In this document: positions 16,649 to 24,429 of the stretch, piece after piece | Position numbering within the stretch: position 1 is the first letter of the stretch | Layout: each line of letters begins with the position of its first letter | DNA from: an uncultured Collinsella sp. | Lineage (GTDB): Bacteria > Actinomycetota > Coriobacteriia > Coriobacteriales > Coriobacteriaceae | Direction: 5' to 3' | Length of the DNA stretch: 64,000 bases | Assembly: GCA_900541205.1 (NCBI GenBank) | Contig: UQIV01000006.1 | Location: forward strand, 1-64,000 | The notes under the pieces: generated by a model | What the model was told of the DNA's origin: nothing | The model's database searches: none | What the model saw: only the letters and a program-made list of their open reading frames with translations | Made by a program: the position numbers and the translations under genes

Positions 16649-17572
16649 TTATGACGGTCGTGCCGCGGTGGAAGATGTACGGTCGCCCTGCAGGAGCTGA
16701 CGGTAGGGGAGGAAGCCGATGAACGAGACGACCGCCTGCGAGTGCGCGGCGTTCCGCTTGAGGTAGAGCCTGACCTCGGAGGTCGTCACGGGCTCAAGCG
16801 GCACCAGGGCTACCTTTCCGCTGGCAAGCGATTCCGCCGGCTTGCGCATGAGGAATGAGACGCCGGCGCCGCGCGCGACAAGGGAGATGATGTTCTCGGC
16901 TCGTTTGCCGGTGAACGTAACACGTGGGCCAAATTCAGCTTCGCGACAAAGGGAAAGGACGAGCTCGCTTACGAACGAGCCTTGGGGAAGCATGAGGAAA
17001 TTCTCGTCGATAAGGTCGTCTATCTCAACGGCGTCACGTTCGGCGAGCGGATGGTCGAGCGGAAGGACGGCCACGAGCCGGTCGGTCGTAAAGGGAATCT
17101 TTTTGAACTCCGGCTCGATGGCGCCGCCGTCACGGATGAAGGCCAGGTCAATGTCCTCGTGCAGGAGCATGCGCTTGAGTGTGTCGCCCTCGCCCTCGAT
17201 GAGCTCGACAGAATATGAGGGGTTCGCCTGCTGAAAATCGATGACGGCGTCCGTGATCCCATAAGGGGCCATAATGGGGATAGAACCGACGGTGAGGTGC
17301 TCGAGCGGCTCACCTGCGCCTATTTGAATGGCGGCAAGATAGCGGTGCTGAAGCGTCGCAATTTTTTGCGCATAGGGGAGGAGCGCTTCACCTTGCGCGG
17401 TGAGTGTTACGTGGCGCTGGCTTCGATCGATGAGCTTGCAGCCGAGTTCGTGCTCCATTGCCATGATGTGCTTGGAGAGGGTTGATTGCGACATGAAAAG
17501 CAGTTCCGCCGCATCAAGAAACGTGCGTGACTGCGCTAAGATGGTGAATTCGCCAAAGCGGCTGATATCCAT
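16649..17572 (-). CDS. LysR-family regulator, probable controller of the PTS operon
   Basis: A 307-residue LysR-type protein. The DNA-binding domain (residues 1-60) has FLDAAELLFMSQSTLSKHI and MEHELGCKLIDRSQRHVTLT, and the effector domain spans residues 90-295 with DIDLAFIRDGG and ARGAGVSFLM. The ATG at 17572 is preceded by GGAGG inside the palindrome GGAGGCCTCC. It is convergent with the PTS operon and has no other obvious partner, since the next gene is a deformylase on the same strand 36 bases upstream. The operator-like palindrome at 11346-11362 is its most likely target. The inducer is unknown. Confidence 0.85.
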   Translation of the reverse strand: MDISRFGEFTILAQSRTFLDAAELLFMSQSTLSKHIMAMEHELGCKLIDRSQRHVTLTAQGEALLPYAQKIATLQHRYLAAIQIGAGEPLEHLTVGSIPIMAPYGITDAVIDFQQANPSYSVELIEGEGDTLKRMLLHEDIDLAFIRDGGAIEPEFKKIPFTTDRLVAVLPLDHPLAERDAVEIDDLIDENFLMLPQGSFVSELVLSLCREAEFGPRVTFTGKRAENIISLVARGAGVSFLMRKPAESLASGKVALVPLEPVTTSEVRLYLKRNAAHSQAVVSFIGFLPYRQLLQGDRTSSTAARPS

Positions 17573-17608
17573 AGGGAGGCCTCCGGTACCCTCATTTTGG
17601 TAGGTGGC

Positions 17609-18019
17609 CTAAACCACGACGCCATTGCAGTGGTCGATTTCGTGCTGGATGATCTCGGCGGTGTAGCCCGAGAAGTTTTTGATGCGGTGGACGAAGTTCT
17701 CGTCCAAATACTCAACCTTAATGCGGCGATAGCGGGTACAGGGACGCTCGCCGATCAGCGAGAGACATCCTTCGCTCGTCTGATAGGCATTGACCTGCTC
17801 AAGAATTTGAGGGTTGTACATCAGGAGTGTCCTGTTGCCGTCCTTTACGCAGATGATGCGTTTGCGCACGCCGATCATGTTGGCGGCGAGGCCCACGCAC
17901 TCGCGCTCATGCTCGTGGAGCGTATCCAGGAGATCCTGCCCGGTCGCGGCATCGTCGGGTCCCGCGTCTTCGGAAGGCAGACGCAAAAAGAACTCGGATT
18001 TCATGATGGGCTTAATCAT
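17609..18019 (-). CDS. def: Peptide deformylase, short form
   Basis: Removes the formyl group from N-terminal formyl-methionine of new proteins, using a metal ion. The 136 residues include all three motifs: GLAANMIG (43-50), EGCLS (83-87, metal Cys85) and QHEIDH (125-130, His126, Glu127, His130). It is about 30 residues shorter than typical bacterial Def and lacks most of the C-terminal helix. The start at 18019 follows GAGGAG; the frame extends further but without signals. With the degenerate paralog at 3664-4083 it shares the length and an early stop after the last motif. This may be a specialised second deformylase rather than the housekeeping one, which I cannot see here. Confidence 0.85.
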   Translation of the reverse strand: MIKPIMKSEFFLRLPSEDAGPDDAATGQDLLDTLHEHERECVGLAANMIGVRKRIICVKDGNRTLLMYNPQILEQVNAYQTSEGCLSLIGERPCTRYRRIKVEYLDENFVHRIKNFSGYTAEIIQHEIDHCNGVVV

Positions 18020-18224
18020 GGCGGGCTCCTCATGTCTTATGCTTTCGTGGACTTTTAATAATAGCGCGGAAGGAAAGCTGTGCGTCCGCGTTACAATCTT
18101 TCGACGTTGGACCATGTTGTCAGACTCGTCGAGTACGGCGTCTGGCGTAAGTCTAGGGCTCATTTTTCGCCCTGGACTGTTCCTCTGGGGCGATGCGACT
18201 GTCGTTCCAAGAGGAAGGAAATGC

Positions 18225-19640
18225 ATGGGGAGCAAATCTCAGCAACAAGTTCAAGTAGCGCCATCGGCCACTGCGGCGATTCTCGTCGTAATGTATATTG
18301 CAGCCTTTGTTGCCGCGTTTAACGAGAACATCATTAACGTGGCGTTGCACGACATTATGGCAGCCTTTTCGGTGAGTGCCACCACGGCACAGTGGCTCGT
18401 CTCGGGCTACATGATCGTGACGTCGATCTTTACGGCCATCATGGCCTTCCTGTCCGGCCGTTTCTCGACGCGTAAACTGCTGTTTTTCGCATGCGGATGC
18501 ATGGTCGCCGGCGAAATCCTGTGCTTGGTCGCTCCGTCGTTTAGCGTTTTGCTGCCAAGCCGTATTTTGCAGGCTGCGGGATCGGGCATCTTGTTCCCGC
18601 TCATGATGAACGTGGTGTTGTCTTGCGCCCCGCGCGAGAAGCTCGGTCTGTATCTGAGCCTGGGCGGTGCCTGCATTACGCTGGGGCCGGCGTTTGGACC
18701 CGTGATCAGCGGTCTTATGTGCACGTTGTTTGGCTGGAGGGCGGTGTTCGTAGTGCCGCTGGTGGGCGGCATTGTGGTCGCTGCGGCGGGCGTAAAGCTT
18801 GTTCAGAATGTCGGAGAGCGCTCGAACGCCACGCTTGATATTCTGTCGGTTGTTTTGCTCGCTGCCGGCATTACGGCATTTGTGTATTCCGTAGGCGAGT
18901 TCTCGACCAATCTGATTGCCGGCATCGTGACGCTCTTCGCCGCCCTTGTGCTGCTCGGCCTGTTTGCGGCCCGCCAGCTCAAACTTGAGCATCCGGTGCT
19001 TAACGTGCGTCCCATGGTGAGCGTTCGCTTTTGGCCTGCGTGCCTGCTTGTGGTGGTGTCGATGATGACGACGTTCTCGATGAGTGTTTTGTTGCCGCTC
19101 TATTTTGAAGGTGCCTACGGCATGACCGCACTTGTTGCGGGGCTGCTCATTTTGCCGGCAATTGCCTGCAACGCCGTGACCTCGATTGTGGGCGGACGCG
19201 TGATGGACGCCCGTGGCGCATGGCCGCTGTTGCCGGTTGGCTTTGCCCTGATTGCCGTGGGGCAGACTGCCATCTCGATGACGGCGGCAAGCATGAACAT
19301 CGGCGTCGTCGTGGCGCTGACCGTTGTGGTGTATGCCGGAGTCGGTTTGGTTCTGAGCCCCTCGCAAACGGCTGGTTTGGAGACGCTGCCTGCCGCTGAA
19401 CATCCTCACGGAACGGCATTGCTTAACACGTGGAACATGATTGCCGCATCGTTTGGCCCGTCGCTGTTTATCGGTCTGCTCTCGAGTTCTGCGGCGACTG
19501 CCGGTGCCGCTGGCGTTGCGACAGACGTTGCCCAGGCGATTGGATTTTCAGCTGCCGTGCGTGTGGCGGCTGTAATTGCCGTGGTCGGGTTCGTGGTGTC
19601 GCTGGTGTACGCTCGTCGCGAGTCGCACATGTCGCATTAA
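18225..19640 (+). CDS. MFS transporter, DHA2-like drug/metabolite exporter
   Basis: A 471-residue membrane protein with about fourteen hydrophobic segments. Features of the DHA2 branch include NENIINVALHDIMAAF (motif D1-like, helix 1), QWLVSGYMIVTSIFTAIMAFLSGRFSTRKL (motif A) and GPAFGPVISG (motif C, typical of antiporters). GAGGAAGG precedes the ATG at 18225. It probably exports drugs or metabolites by proton antiport. It is divergent from the short deformylase gene across a 205-bp region. The substrate is unknown. No regulator gene lies next to it. Confidence 0.87.
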   Translation: MGSKSQQQVQVAPSATAAILVVMYIAAFVAAFNENIINVALHDIMAAFSVSATTAQWLVSGYMIVTSIFTAIMAFLSGRFSTRKLLFFACGCMVAGEILCLVAPSFSVLLPSRILQAAGSGILFPLMMNVVLSCAPREKLGLYLSLGGACITLGPAFGPVISGLMCTLFGWRAVFVVPLVGGIVVAAAGVKLVQNVGERSNATLDILSVVLLAAGITAFVYSVGEFSTNLIAGIVTLFAALVLLGLFAARQLKLEHPVLNVRPMVSVRFWPACLLVVVSMMTTFSMSVLLPLYFEGAYGMTALVAGLLILPAIACNAVTSIVGGRVMDARGAWPLLPVGFALIAVGQTAISMTAASMNIGVVVALTVVVYAGVGLVLSPSQTAGLETLPAAEHPHGTALLNTWNMIAASFGPSLFIGLLSSSAATAGAAGVATDVAQAIGFSAAVRVAAVIAVVGFVVSLVYARRESHMSH

Positions 19641-19792
19641 TGTGTGCACATAGATTCTGCAGCTAGATTGGATGGCGACACCATAAACTAATGGACGTTT
19701 TGCCGAGAGGCATGAATGTTTAAAGCGCAAAGAGTGCGCGACGGGCCCCGCGAATGGGGCGATGATGCCCGAGAGGGCCAAGAAGGAGTCTC

Positions 19793-20704
19793 ATGTCCGA
19801 GAACGAAGAGATCATGAACGAGACCGAGAACGAGACCATGGCTGCCGAGGTTGAGGCAGTCGAGACCGTGGAGACCGAAGCTGCCGAGGTTGAGGTTGCT
19901 GACGAGGTTTCCGCCGAGGAGGAGGCCGAGGTTGTCGAGGCCGCCGTTGATTACGATGACGAAGAGCTGATGGACAAGATGCAGAAGGCCGCCCGCCTGC
20001 TGCGTAGCCGTCGCTTTGCTATTTCCAAGGAGGAGGAGGCCAAGGCCGAGCGCATGGCGAACATCGAGCGCGCCATCAAGCTCCTTGACCTCAAGCCCAA
20101 GATGGAGCAGAAGGAAATGTCTGACCTGCTGGGCATGCGCCTCCGTGAGCTCGATGGCCTGATGGCCGAGGCCGAGGCCGCCGATCTGGTCGGCCGCATC
20201 GACGACGCCGAGGGCGATATGCGCAAGATCGTCGTCTTCGCTGCCGAGGATGCCGCTGAGGGCCTGGTCGAGCTTGCCAACAAGAAGGAGAAGCTCCTGC
20301 CCGAGCTTTCTTACGAGGAGGCCACCGAGCTGATGGCCGCTCTCAATAAGGTTATCGCTCCGCTCGTCGCCATGGGCCTGGACGAGGACCGCGGTCCTCG
20401 CGGCGGCCGTGACGATCGCGGTGGCCGTGGCGGCGACCGTGGCGGTCGCGGCGGCTTTGGCGATCGCGGTGGTCGTGGCGGTGACCGCGGCGGTCGCGGT
20501 GGCGATCGTGGCGGCCGTGGCGGCTTTGGTGACCGTGGCGGTGACCGTGGCGGTCGCGGTGGCTTTGGCGGCAACCGTGGTGGCTATGGCGATCGCGGTG
20601 GCAACCGTGGCGGCTTCGGCGGCAACCGCGGTAACGACCGCGGCGGTCGCGGCGGCGATCGTGGCGGCCGCAACGGCGGCGGCTTCCGCGGCAACCGCTT
20701 CTAA
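19793..20704 (+). CDS. Acidic, winged-helix-like protein with long RGG-repeat tail
   Basis: A 303-residue protein in three parts. Residues 1-58 are almost only Glu, Val, Ala, Asp and Thr. Residues 59-200 are a charged helical region that resembles a winged-helix core (ANIERAIKLLDLKPKMEQKEMSDLLGMRLRELDGLM then VFAAEDAAEGL). Residues 201-303 are pure low-complexity RGG/DRGG/FGG repeats, about 25 of them, as in RNA-binding and condensate-forming proteins of eukaryotes. AGAAGGAG lies before the ATG. The repeat DNA is kept in frame with many synonymous changes between copies, suggesting selection on the protein. Nucleic-acid, probably RNA, binding is likely; the exact role is unknown. It is not a DEAD-box or cold-shock protein. 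Confidence 0.75.
   Translation: MSENEEIMNETENETMAAEVEAVETVETEAAEVEVADEVSAEEEAEVVEAAVDYDDEELMDKMQKAARLLRSRRFAISKEEEAKAERMANIERAIKLLDLKPKMEQKEMSDLLGMRLRELDGLMAEAEAADLVGRIDDAEGDMRKIVVFAAEDAAEGLVELANKKEKLLPELSYEEATELMAALNKVIAPLVAMGLDEDRGPRGGRDDRGGRGGDRGGRGGFGDRGGRGGDRGGRGGDRGGRGGFGDRGGDRGGRGGFGGNRGGYGDRGGNRGGFGGNRGNDRGGRGGDRGGRNGGGFRGNRF
20403..20700 (+). repeat. Imperfect GGCCGTGGCGGCGAC-type repeats coding RGG
   Basis: Short tandem units of 9-15 bases that encode GGRGGDR and GGRGGFG. They are degenerate at third positions and have no unique spacers, so this is a coding repeat and not a CRISPR array. Confidence 0.9.
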
Positions 20705-20708
20705 TTGG

Positions 20709-20736
20709 GTTACGCGGTTTTACCAAACCGCGTAAC
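20709..20736 (+). terminator. Hairpin after the RGG gene
   Basis: A 12-bp perfect stem, GTTACGCGGTTT / AAACCGCGTAAC with loop TACC, begins five bases after the stop codon. It lacks a T tract, so termination is plausible but not certain. Confidence 0.55.
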
Positions 20737-20749
20737 TAGTTGACGCTGC

Positions 20750-20849
20750 GCGACGCCCAGGGCGACAATTTGTCATTCAAAAGGCAAGGCATGACCAGAA
20801 GGTCTATGCCTTGCCTTTTTCATGCCAACTTGTTCGCCCTGGGCGTCGC
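20750..20849. repeat. Nested double inverted repeat, 100 bp
   Basis: The outer arms GCGACGCCCAGGGCGA (20750-20765) and TCGCCCTGGGCGTCGC (20834-20849) are perfect 16-bp complements. Inside lies a second hairpin of 14 perfect pairs, AAAAGGCAAGGCAT (20779-20792) with ATGCCTTGCCTTTT (20806-20819), capped by GACC/GGTC. As RNA this would fold into one long structured stem; the inner part followed by T could terminate transcription. No coding potential is supported. Confidence 0.7.
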
Positions 20850-20907
20850 TCGCTGGCGTTGCCAAAACATCGGCGTAATTTCTGTTGCCAAAAATGATTC
20901 GTTGCAA

Positions 20908-20938
20908 GTAGTCATTGGGGACGTTCTTAAATGACTAC
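20908..20938. repeat. Small inverted repeat
   Basis: GTAGTCATT pairs with AATGACTAC across a 13-base loop. It lies between two larger palindromes in a 350-bp gene-free stretch. Function unknown. Confidence 0.5.
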
Positions 20939-20943
20939 ATAGC

Positions 20944-21011
20944 ATGAGAGTGGATAATCTCCCGGTTTGAGCCTGCATTCAAGCTCAGAGTGGGAGATTA
21001 TCCACTCTCAT
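20944..21011. repeat. 20-bp perfect inverted repeat downstream of pdxT
   Basis: The arms ATGAGAGTGGATAATCTCCC (20944-20963) and its exact complement (20992-21011) enclose a smaller TGAGC/GCTCA hairpin. It starts 41 bases past the pdxT stop codon on the minus strand. It has no T tract, so it is not a classical terminator; it could block 3' exonucleases or be a repeat-family member. Confidence 0.65.
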
Positions 21012-21051
21012 TTGTTATGTGTCCGAAAATCCACGCTCGTTTCTGCTCTTC

Positions 21052-21639
21052 CTACATCTGAAGGAAGAGTTCGTGGAGGCGGGTATCGTCGTCGAGCTCG
21101 GGGTGGAAGGTTACGCCGAGCTGGTTGCTTTGGCGGGCGGCGACGATACGGCCGTCGACTTTCGCTAAGGCCTTGGCGTCGCCGTGCACTTCGACGATGC
21201 GGGGCGCGCGGATAAACGTCAGCGGCACTTCACCGTCGATACCGCCTACCTGCCCCTTGGTTCGAAAGCTACCGAGCTGCCTGCCGTAGGCATTGCGCTC
21301 GACAAGTACATCCATGGTTGCCAAACGCGGCGTGCCCTTATCGTCGTGGGCGGCAAGGTCGTGAGCCAGCAGAATCAGGCCGGCGCAGGTGCCCAGGACG
21401 GGCATGCCTTCAACGATACGGGCGCGAAGCTCCTCGAGCATGCCCAACTCATCAAGCAGTTTCCCTTGAACGGTGGACTCGCCGCCAGGGAGGACCAGGC
21501 GATCAAAGTTCTGCTGCAAATCGGCCGCCTGTCTCAGCTCAATACAACGTGCGCCCAGCTCGGATAGCCTTGCCTCGTGCTCGGCAAAAGCGCCTTGGAC
21601 CGCCAGCACGGCGACCGTTTGGTCTGCATAATCGCTCAT
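21052..21639 (-). CDS. pdxT: Pyridoxal 5'-phosphate synthase glutaminase subunit
   Basis: Supplies ammonia from glutamine to PdxS for pyridoxal phosphate synthesis. The 195-residue class I glutaminase has LVLPGGEST, the nucleophile Cys85 in LGTCAGLILLA, and the His and Glu of the triad in FHPEL. The ATG at 21639 is preceded by AAAGGA. It follows pdxS by 20 bases on the same strand, so the two are co-transcribed and would assemble into the usual twelve-plus-twelve complex. Confidence 0.96.
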   Translation of the reverse strand: MSDYADQTVAVLAVQGAFAEHEARLSELGARCIELRQAADLQQNFDRLVLPGGESTVQGKLLDELGMLEELRARIVEGMPVLGTCAGLILLAHDLAAHDDKGTPRLATMDVLVERNAYGRQLGSFRTKGQVGGIDGEVPLTFIRAPRIVEVHGDAKALAKVDGRIVAARQSNQLGVTFHPELDDDTRLHELFLQM

Positions 21640-21659
21640 GTGCGATCCTTTCTGCTGGA

Positions 21660-22550
21660 CTAGCGCCCGCGCTCTTCCATGATAATCTCGATTTCGTCGG
21701 CGTTAATGCCCACCATGGCCTCGCCCAGGTCCTCCGAAAGCTCGGCGATGAGCCTGGCATCGGTGAAGTTTGCCACGGCCTTGACGATGGCAGCGGCGCG
21801 CTTGGCGGGGTCGCCGCTCTTAAAGATGCCCGAGCCGACAAAGACGCCCTCGGCACCCAGCTGCATCATCAGCGCAGCATCGGCAGGGGTTGCCACGCCG
21901 CCAGCGGCAAAGTTCACGACGGGAAGCTTTCCCGTGGCATGGACCTCGCGCACCAGCTCGACCGGAACCTGCAGTTGCTTGGCTGCCTCAAAGAGCTCGT
22001 CATCGCGAAGGGCAACAACGTCGCGGATCTGCTTTTGGATCTTGCGCATGTGGCGCACGGCCTGAACGACGTCGCCCGTACCCGGCTCGCCCTTGGTGCG
22101 AATCATCGTGGCGCCCTCGGCAACACGGCGCAGCGCCTCGCCCAGATCGCGGGCGCCGCAGACAAACGGCACGTCAAACTGAGTCTTGTCGATGTGATAG
22201 ACGTCATCGGCAGGGGAGAGAACCTCGGACTCGTCAATGTAATCGATCTCGATGGCCTGTAGGACCTGCGCCTCGACAATGTGACCGATGCGGCACTTGG
22301 CCATGACGGGGATGGAGACGGCCTCCTGGATGCCCTTGATCATCTTGGGGTCGCTCATGCGCGAGACGCCGCCTGCGGCGCGGATGTCGGCCGGAATGCG
22401 CTCGAGTGCCATGACGGCGCAGGCGCCCGCCTCCTCGGCGATGCGCGCCTGCTCGGGTGTGGTGACGTCCATGATGACGCCGCCCTTGAGCATCTGCGCG
22501 AGCTCGCGATTGAGTTTGACGCGATCGGCCTTGCTGGTCTGTTCTGCCAT
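21660..22550 (-). CDS. pdxS: Pyridoxal 5'-phosphate synthase lyase subunit
   Basis: Builds pyridoxal phosphate from ribose 5-phosphate, glyceraldehyde 3-phosphate and ammonia. The 296-residue TIM barrel is highly conserved: GGVIMDVTTPEQARIAEEAGA, the imine lysine in VMAKCRIGH, the second lysine in RTKGEPGTG and FAAGGVATPADAALMM. The start at 22550 follows AAGGGAG; a frame extending to 22592 lacks such a site. It is first in the pdxST operon and divergent from a PdxR regulator, which normally activates this operon when PLP is low. Confidence 0.97.
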   Translation of the reverse strand: MAEQTSKADRVKLNRELAQMLKGGVIMDVTTPEQARIAEEAGACAVMALERIPADIRAAGGVSRMSDPKMIKGIQEAVSIPVMAKCRIGHIVEAQVLQAIEIDYIDESEVLSPADDVYHIDKTQFDVPFVCGARDLGEALRRVAEGATMIRTKGEPGTGDVVQAVRHMRKIQKQIRDVVALRDDELFEAAKQLQVPVELVREVHATGKLPVVNFAAGGVATPADAALMMQLGAEGVFVGSGIFKSGDPAKRAAAIVKAVANFTDARLIAELSEDLGEAMVGINADEIEIIMEERGR

Positions 22551-22640
22551 GGTTGCTCCCTTGGTTGGCATGTGCATTGCTTGACGGAACATCCTATCGG
22601 GGAGCTGGGTATGGCAAAATACTCAGTTTTCGAGATAATA

Positions 22641-22684
22641 ATAAGGTCAGCTTAATACCAGATTGAACAGCTCGATAAGGTCAG
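22641..22684. promoter_or_regulatory. Direct repeats ATAAGGTCAG between pdxS and pdxR
   Basis: Two identical 10-bp copies at 22641-22650 and 22675-22684, 34 bp apart (about three helical turns), in the pdxS/pdxR divergent region. Direct repeats on one face of the helix are the usual form of PdxR/MocR operators. The second copy ends 11 bases before the pdxR start codon, suggesting autoregulation. Confidence 0.6.
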
Positions 22685-22695
22685 GTGGCAAACTC

Positions 22696-24135
22696 ATGCT
22701 TGACTACAATTTGGAAAAACGCGGCGAAGCATCGCTCTATGAGTATGTTTACCAGCAAATTCGAGATGATATTGTTGCTGGACGTATTGCGGCGGGGGAG
22801 CATCTTCCGTCTAAGCGCGCCTTTGCCAGTCATCTGGGAATCAGTGTCATTACCATCGAGAATGCATATAGCCAGTTACTTGCCGAGGGCTATATTTGCT
22901 CAATGCCGCGTCGTGGCTACTACGCTTGCGAGCTTCCGGATGCACCGGTTTTGGCTTCGGCTGCGGAGGGCATCGACCGAGATGCCGCCTCTGCGGGTCC
23001 CAGCGCGCATGATGTCAACGGGCAGATTGAGCTGTTCGATGCACTTTCTCCTTCCGCTTTGGAGGCGGCGCGGCTTTGGCAAAGTGCGCTACGGGCGACG
23101 CTGGCATCCGAAGACGAGCGCGAAATCTTTTCGCCCGCACCGGCGCAGGGCACCGCTCGGCTGCGACGCGCAATTGCTCACCATCTGCGCGGGACAAGGG
23201 GTATGAATGTCGACCCCAACAACATCGTTATCGGTGCGGGCGCCCAGCTGCTCGATACCATGTTGGTTCAGTTGCTTGGCGTGGACAAGGTGTATGCGGT
23301 TGAGGATCCGGGCTATTTGCGCCTGACGCGCATCTATCAGGCTATGGGCTGCCAAGTACGACATATCCCGTTGGATGACGACGGCGTGGACCTGAGCGCT
23401 CTGCAGAAAACTGGGACCGATGTCCTTCACCTTATGCCGTCCCATCAGTATCCGACCGGCCTTGTGACGAGCATTGCGCGTCGCTATGCGCTGCTGAGCT
23501 GGGCCGCCGAGCGACCAGGTCGGTATCTCATCGAAGATGACTTTGATTGTGAGTTTCGCCTTGCCGGCAAGCCGATTCCTGCGCTCGCATCGATCGATGC
23601 CGCCCAGTCGGTTATCTACACCAACACGTTTTCGAAGAGCCTGTCATCGGCGTTGCGTTTAGCGTACATGGTGTTGCCCGATGAGCTGATGGAGCGGTTT
23701 AGGTGCGAGCTGGGTTTTTACGCCTCGTCGGTCAGCTCCGTAGACCAGGTGGCGTTAGCGCGTTTGCTGGAATCGGGTGATTACGAACGACATGTGAACC
23801 GCGTGCGCGTTCGTGCTCGCGAGGCGCGTGATGGCCTAGCGGCGCTTGTACGGAAAGCGTTTCCGGCAGGGAAGGTCTCGATCGAACATGCGGACGCGGG
23901 CCTTTACTGCACCGTGGTTGCGGAACGCGGAGCGGGCGGAAGCTCTTTTGTGCGGGCCCTCACGCGCTCGAGTATCCCTTTTGTCGATATCAGTGACTGT
24001 TGTTGGTGTGCCGATGGCGCATCTGTCCCTGAAAACTCAAGTCAAATTCTTGTTCAGTATGACGATTTGAGTCCAAAAGCGCTAAATACCTTGGAATCGC
24101 AGCTAATGGGAGCACTCTGCAACCTAAGTGAGTAG
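22696..24135 (+). CDS. pdxR: MocR/PdxR-type regulator (GntR winged helix plus aminotransferase fold)
   Basis: A PLP-sensing transcription factor of 479 residues. Residues 12-80 are a GntR winged helix (YEYVYQQIRDDIVAGRIAAG, LPSKRAFASHLGISVITIENAY). Residues 100-475 are a fold-type I aminotransferase domain with EDPGYL, EDDFDCEFR and the PLP lysine in YTNTFSKSLS. The start at 22696 follows AGGTGG. Its place opposite pdxST supports control of PLP synthesis. The last codons (CNLSE, then TAG) come from the end of a 120-bp repeat element that begins there, so the native C-terminus may have been altered by the insertion. Confidence 0.9.
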   Translation: MLDYNLEKRGEASLYEYVYQQIRDDIVAGRIAAGEHLPSKRAFASHLGISVITIENAYSQLLAEGYICSMPRRGYYACELPDAPVLASAAEGIDRDAASAGPSAHDVNGQIELFDALSPSALEAARLWQSALRATLASEDEREIFSPAPAQGTARLRRAIAHHLRGTRGMNVDPNNIVIGAGAQLLDTMLVQLLGVDKVYAVEDPGYLRLTRIYQAMGCQVRHIPLDDDGVDLSALQKTGTDVLHLMPSHQYPTGLVTSIARRYALLSWAAERPGRYLIEDDFDCEFRLAGKPIPALASIDAAQSVIYTNTFSKSLSSALRLAYMVLPDELMERFRCELGFYASSVSSVDQVALARLLESGDYERHVNRVRVRAREARDGLAALVRKAFPAGKVSIEHADAGLYCTVVAERGAGGSSFVRALTRSSIPFVDISDCCWCADGASVPENSSQILVQYDDLSPKALNTLESQLMGALCNLSE

Positions 24136-24244
24136 GCTTTTGGAACTTTGGCGACCAGGCAGTTTTGTAACAAGCTATCTACCTGCGTTTTTGAAAAGCA
24201 GGATGACCGGGCTGCTCGGGATGTTCAAAAAAGTCTACTCACTT
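24125..24244. repeat. Palindrome-ended repeat element, copy 1
   Basis: About 120 bp, bounded by AAGTGAGTAGGCTTTT (24126-24141) and AAAAGTCTACTCACTT (24229-24244), complements apart from one G-T pair. The first 60 bases match copy 2 (25547-25667) closely, including the shared blocks ACTTTGGCGACCAGGC and TACCTGCG; the middle has diverged. The end TAAGTGAGTAG holds TAA, TGA and TAG in three different frames and provides the stop codon of pdxR. An inner CCTGC/GCAGG hairpin is present. Confidence 0.8.
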
Positions 24245-24429
24245 GCCGCGCAAAGCTTCAGCACGAGAGAAAAAAATGGGGTTTTCAACAGTGCTTCGTC
24301 CAGTTCTTGGCAAGCTTTTGGCCAGTTGGGGAGGGCTGTTGAAAACTTAACAGTCCGTTCGGTGCCATTTTTGGTGCGTTCGCGCCAATGCGAGACGGGC
24401 TGGGTTGAAATTCGTGTTTTCCTGTGCCT
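24245..24429. other. Gene-free stretch with a long inverted repeat
   Basis: Between repeat copy 1 and the nuclease-like gene. The arms GTTTTCAACAG (24281-24291) and CTGTTGAAAAC (24336-24346) are perfect complements around a 44-base loop that contains CCAGTT twice. A poly-A run precedes the left arm. No gene is supported here. It may be the leader of the downstream gene. Confidence 0.5.

Noticed and set aside
20403..20700. CRISPR-like repetitive DNA
   Set aside because: Units are very short, contiguous and code for RGG repeats in one frame; there are no spacers.
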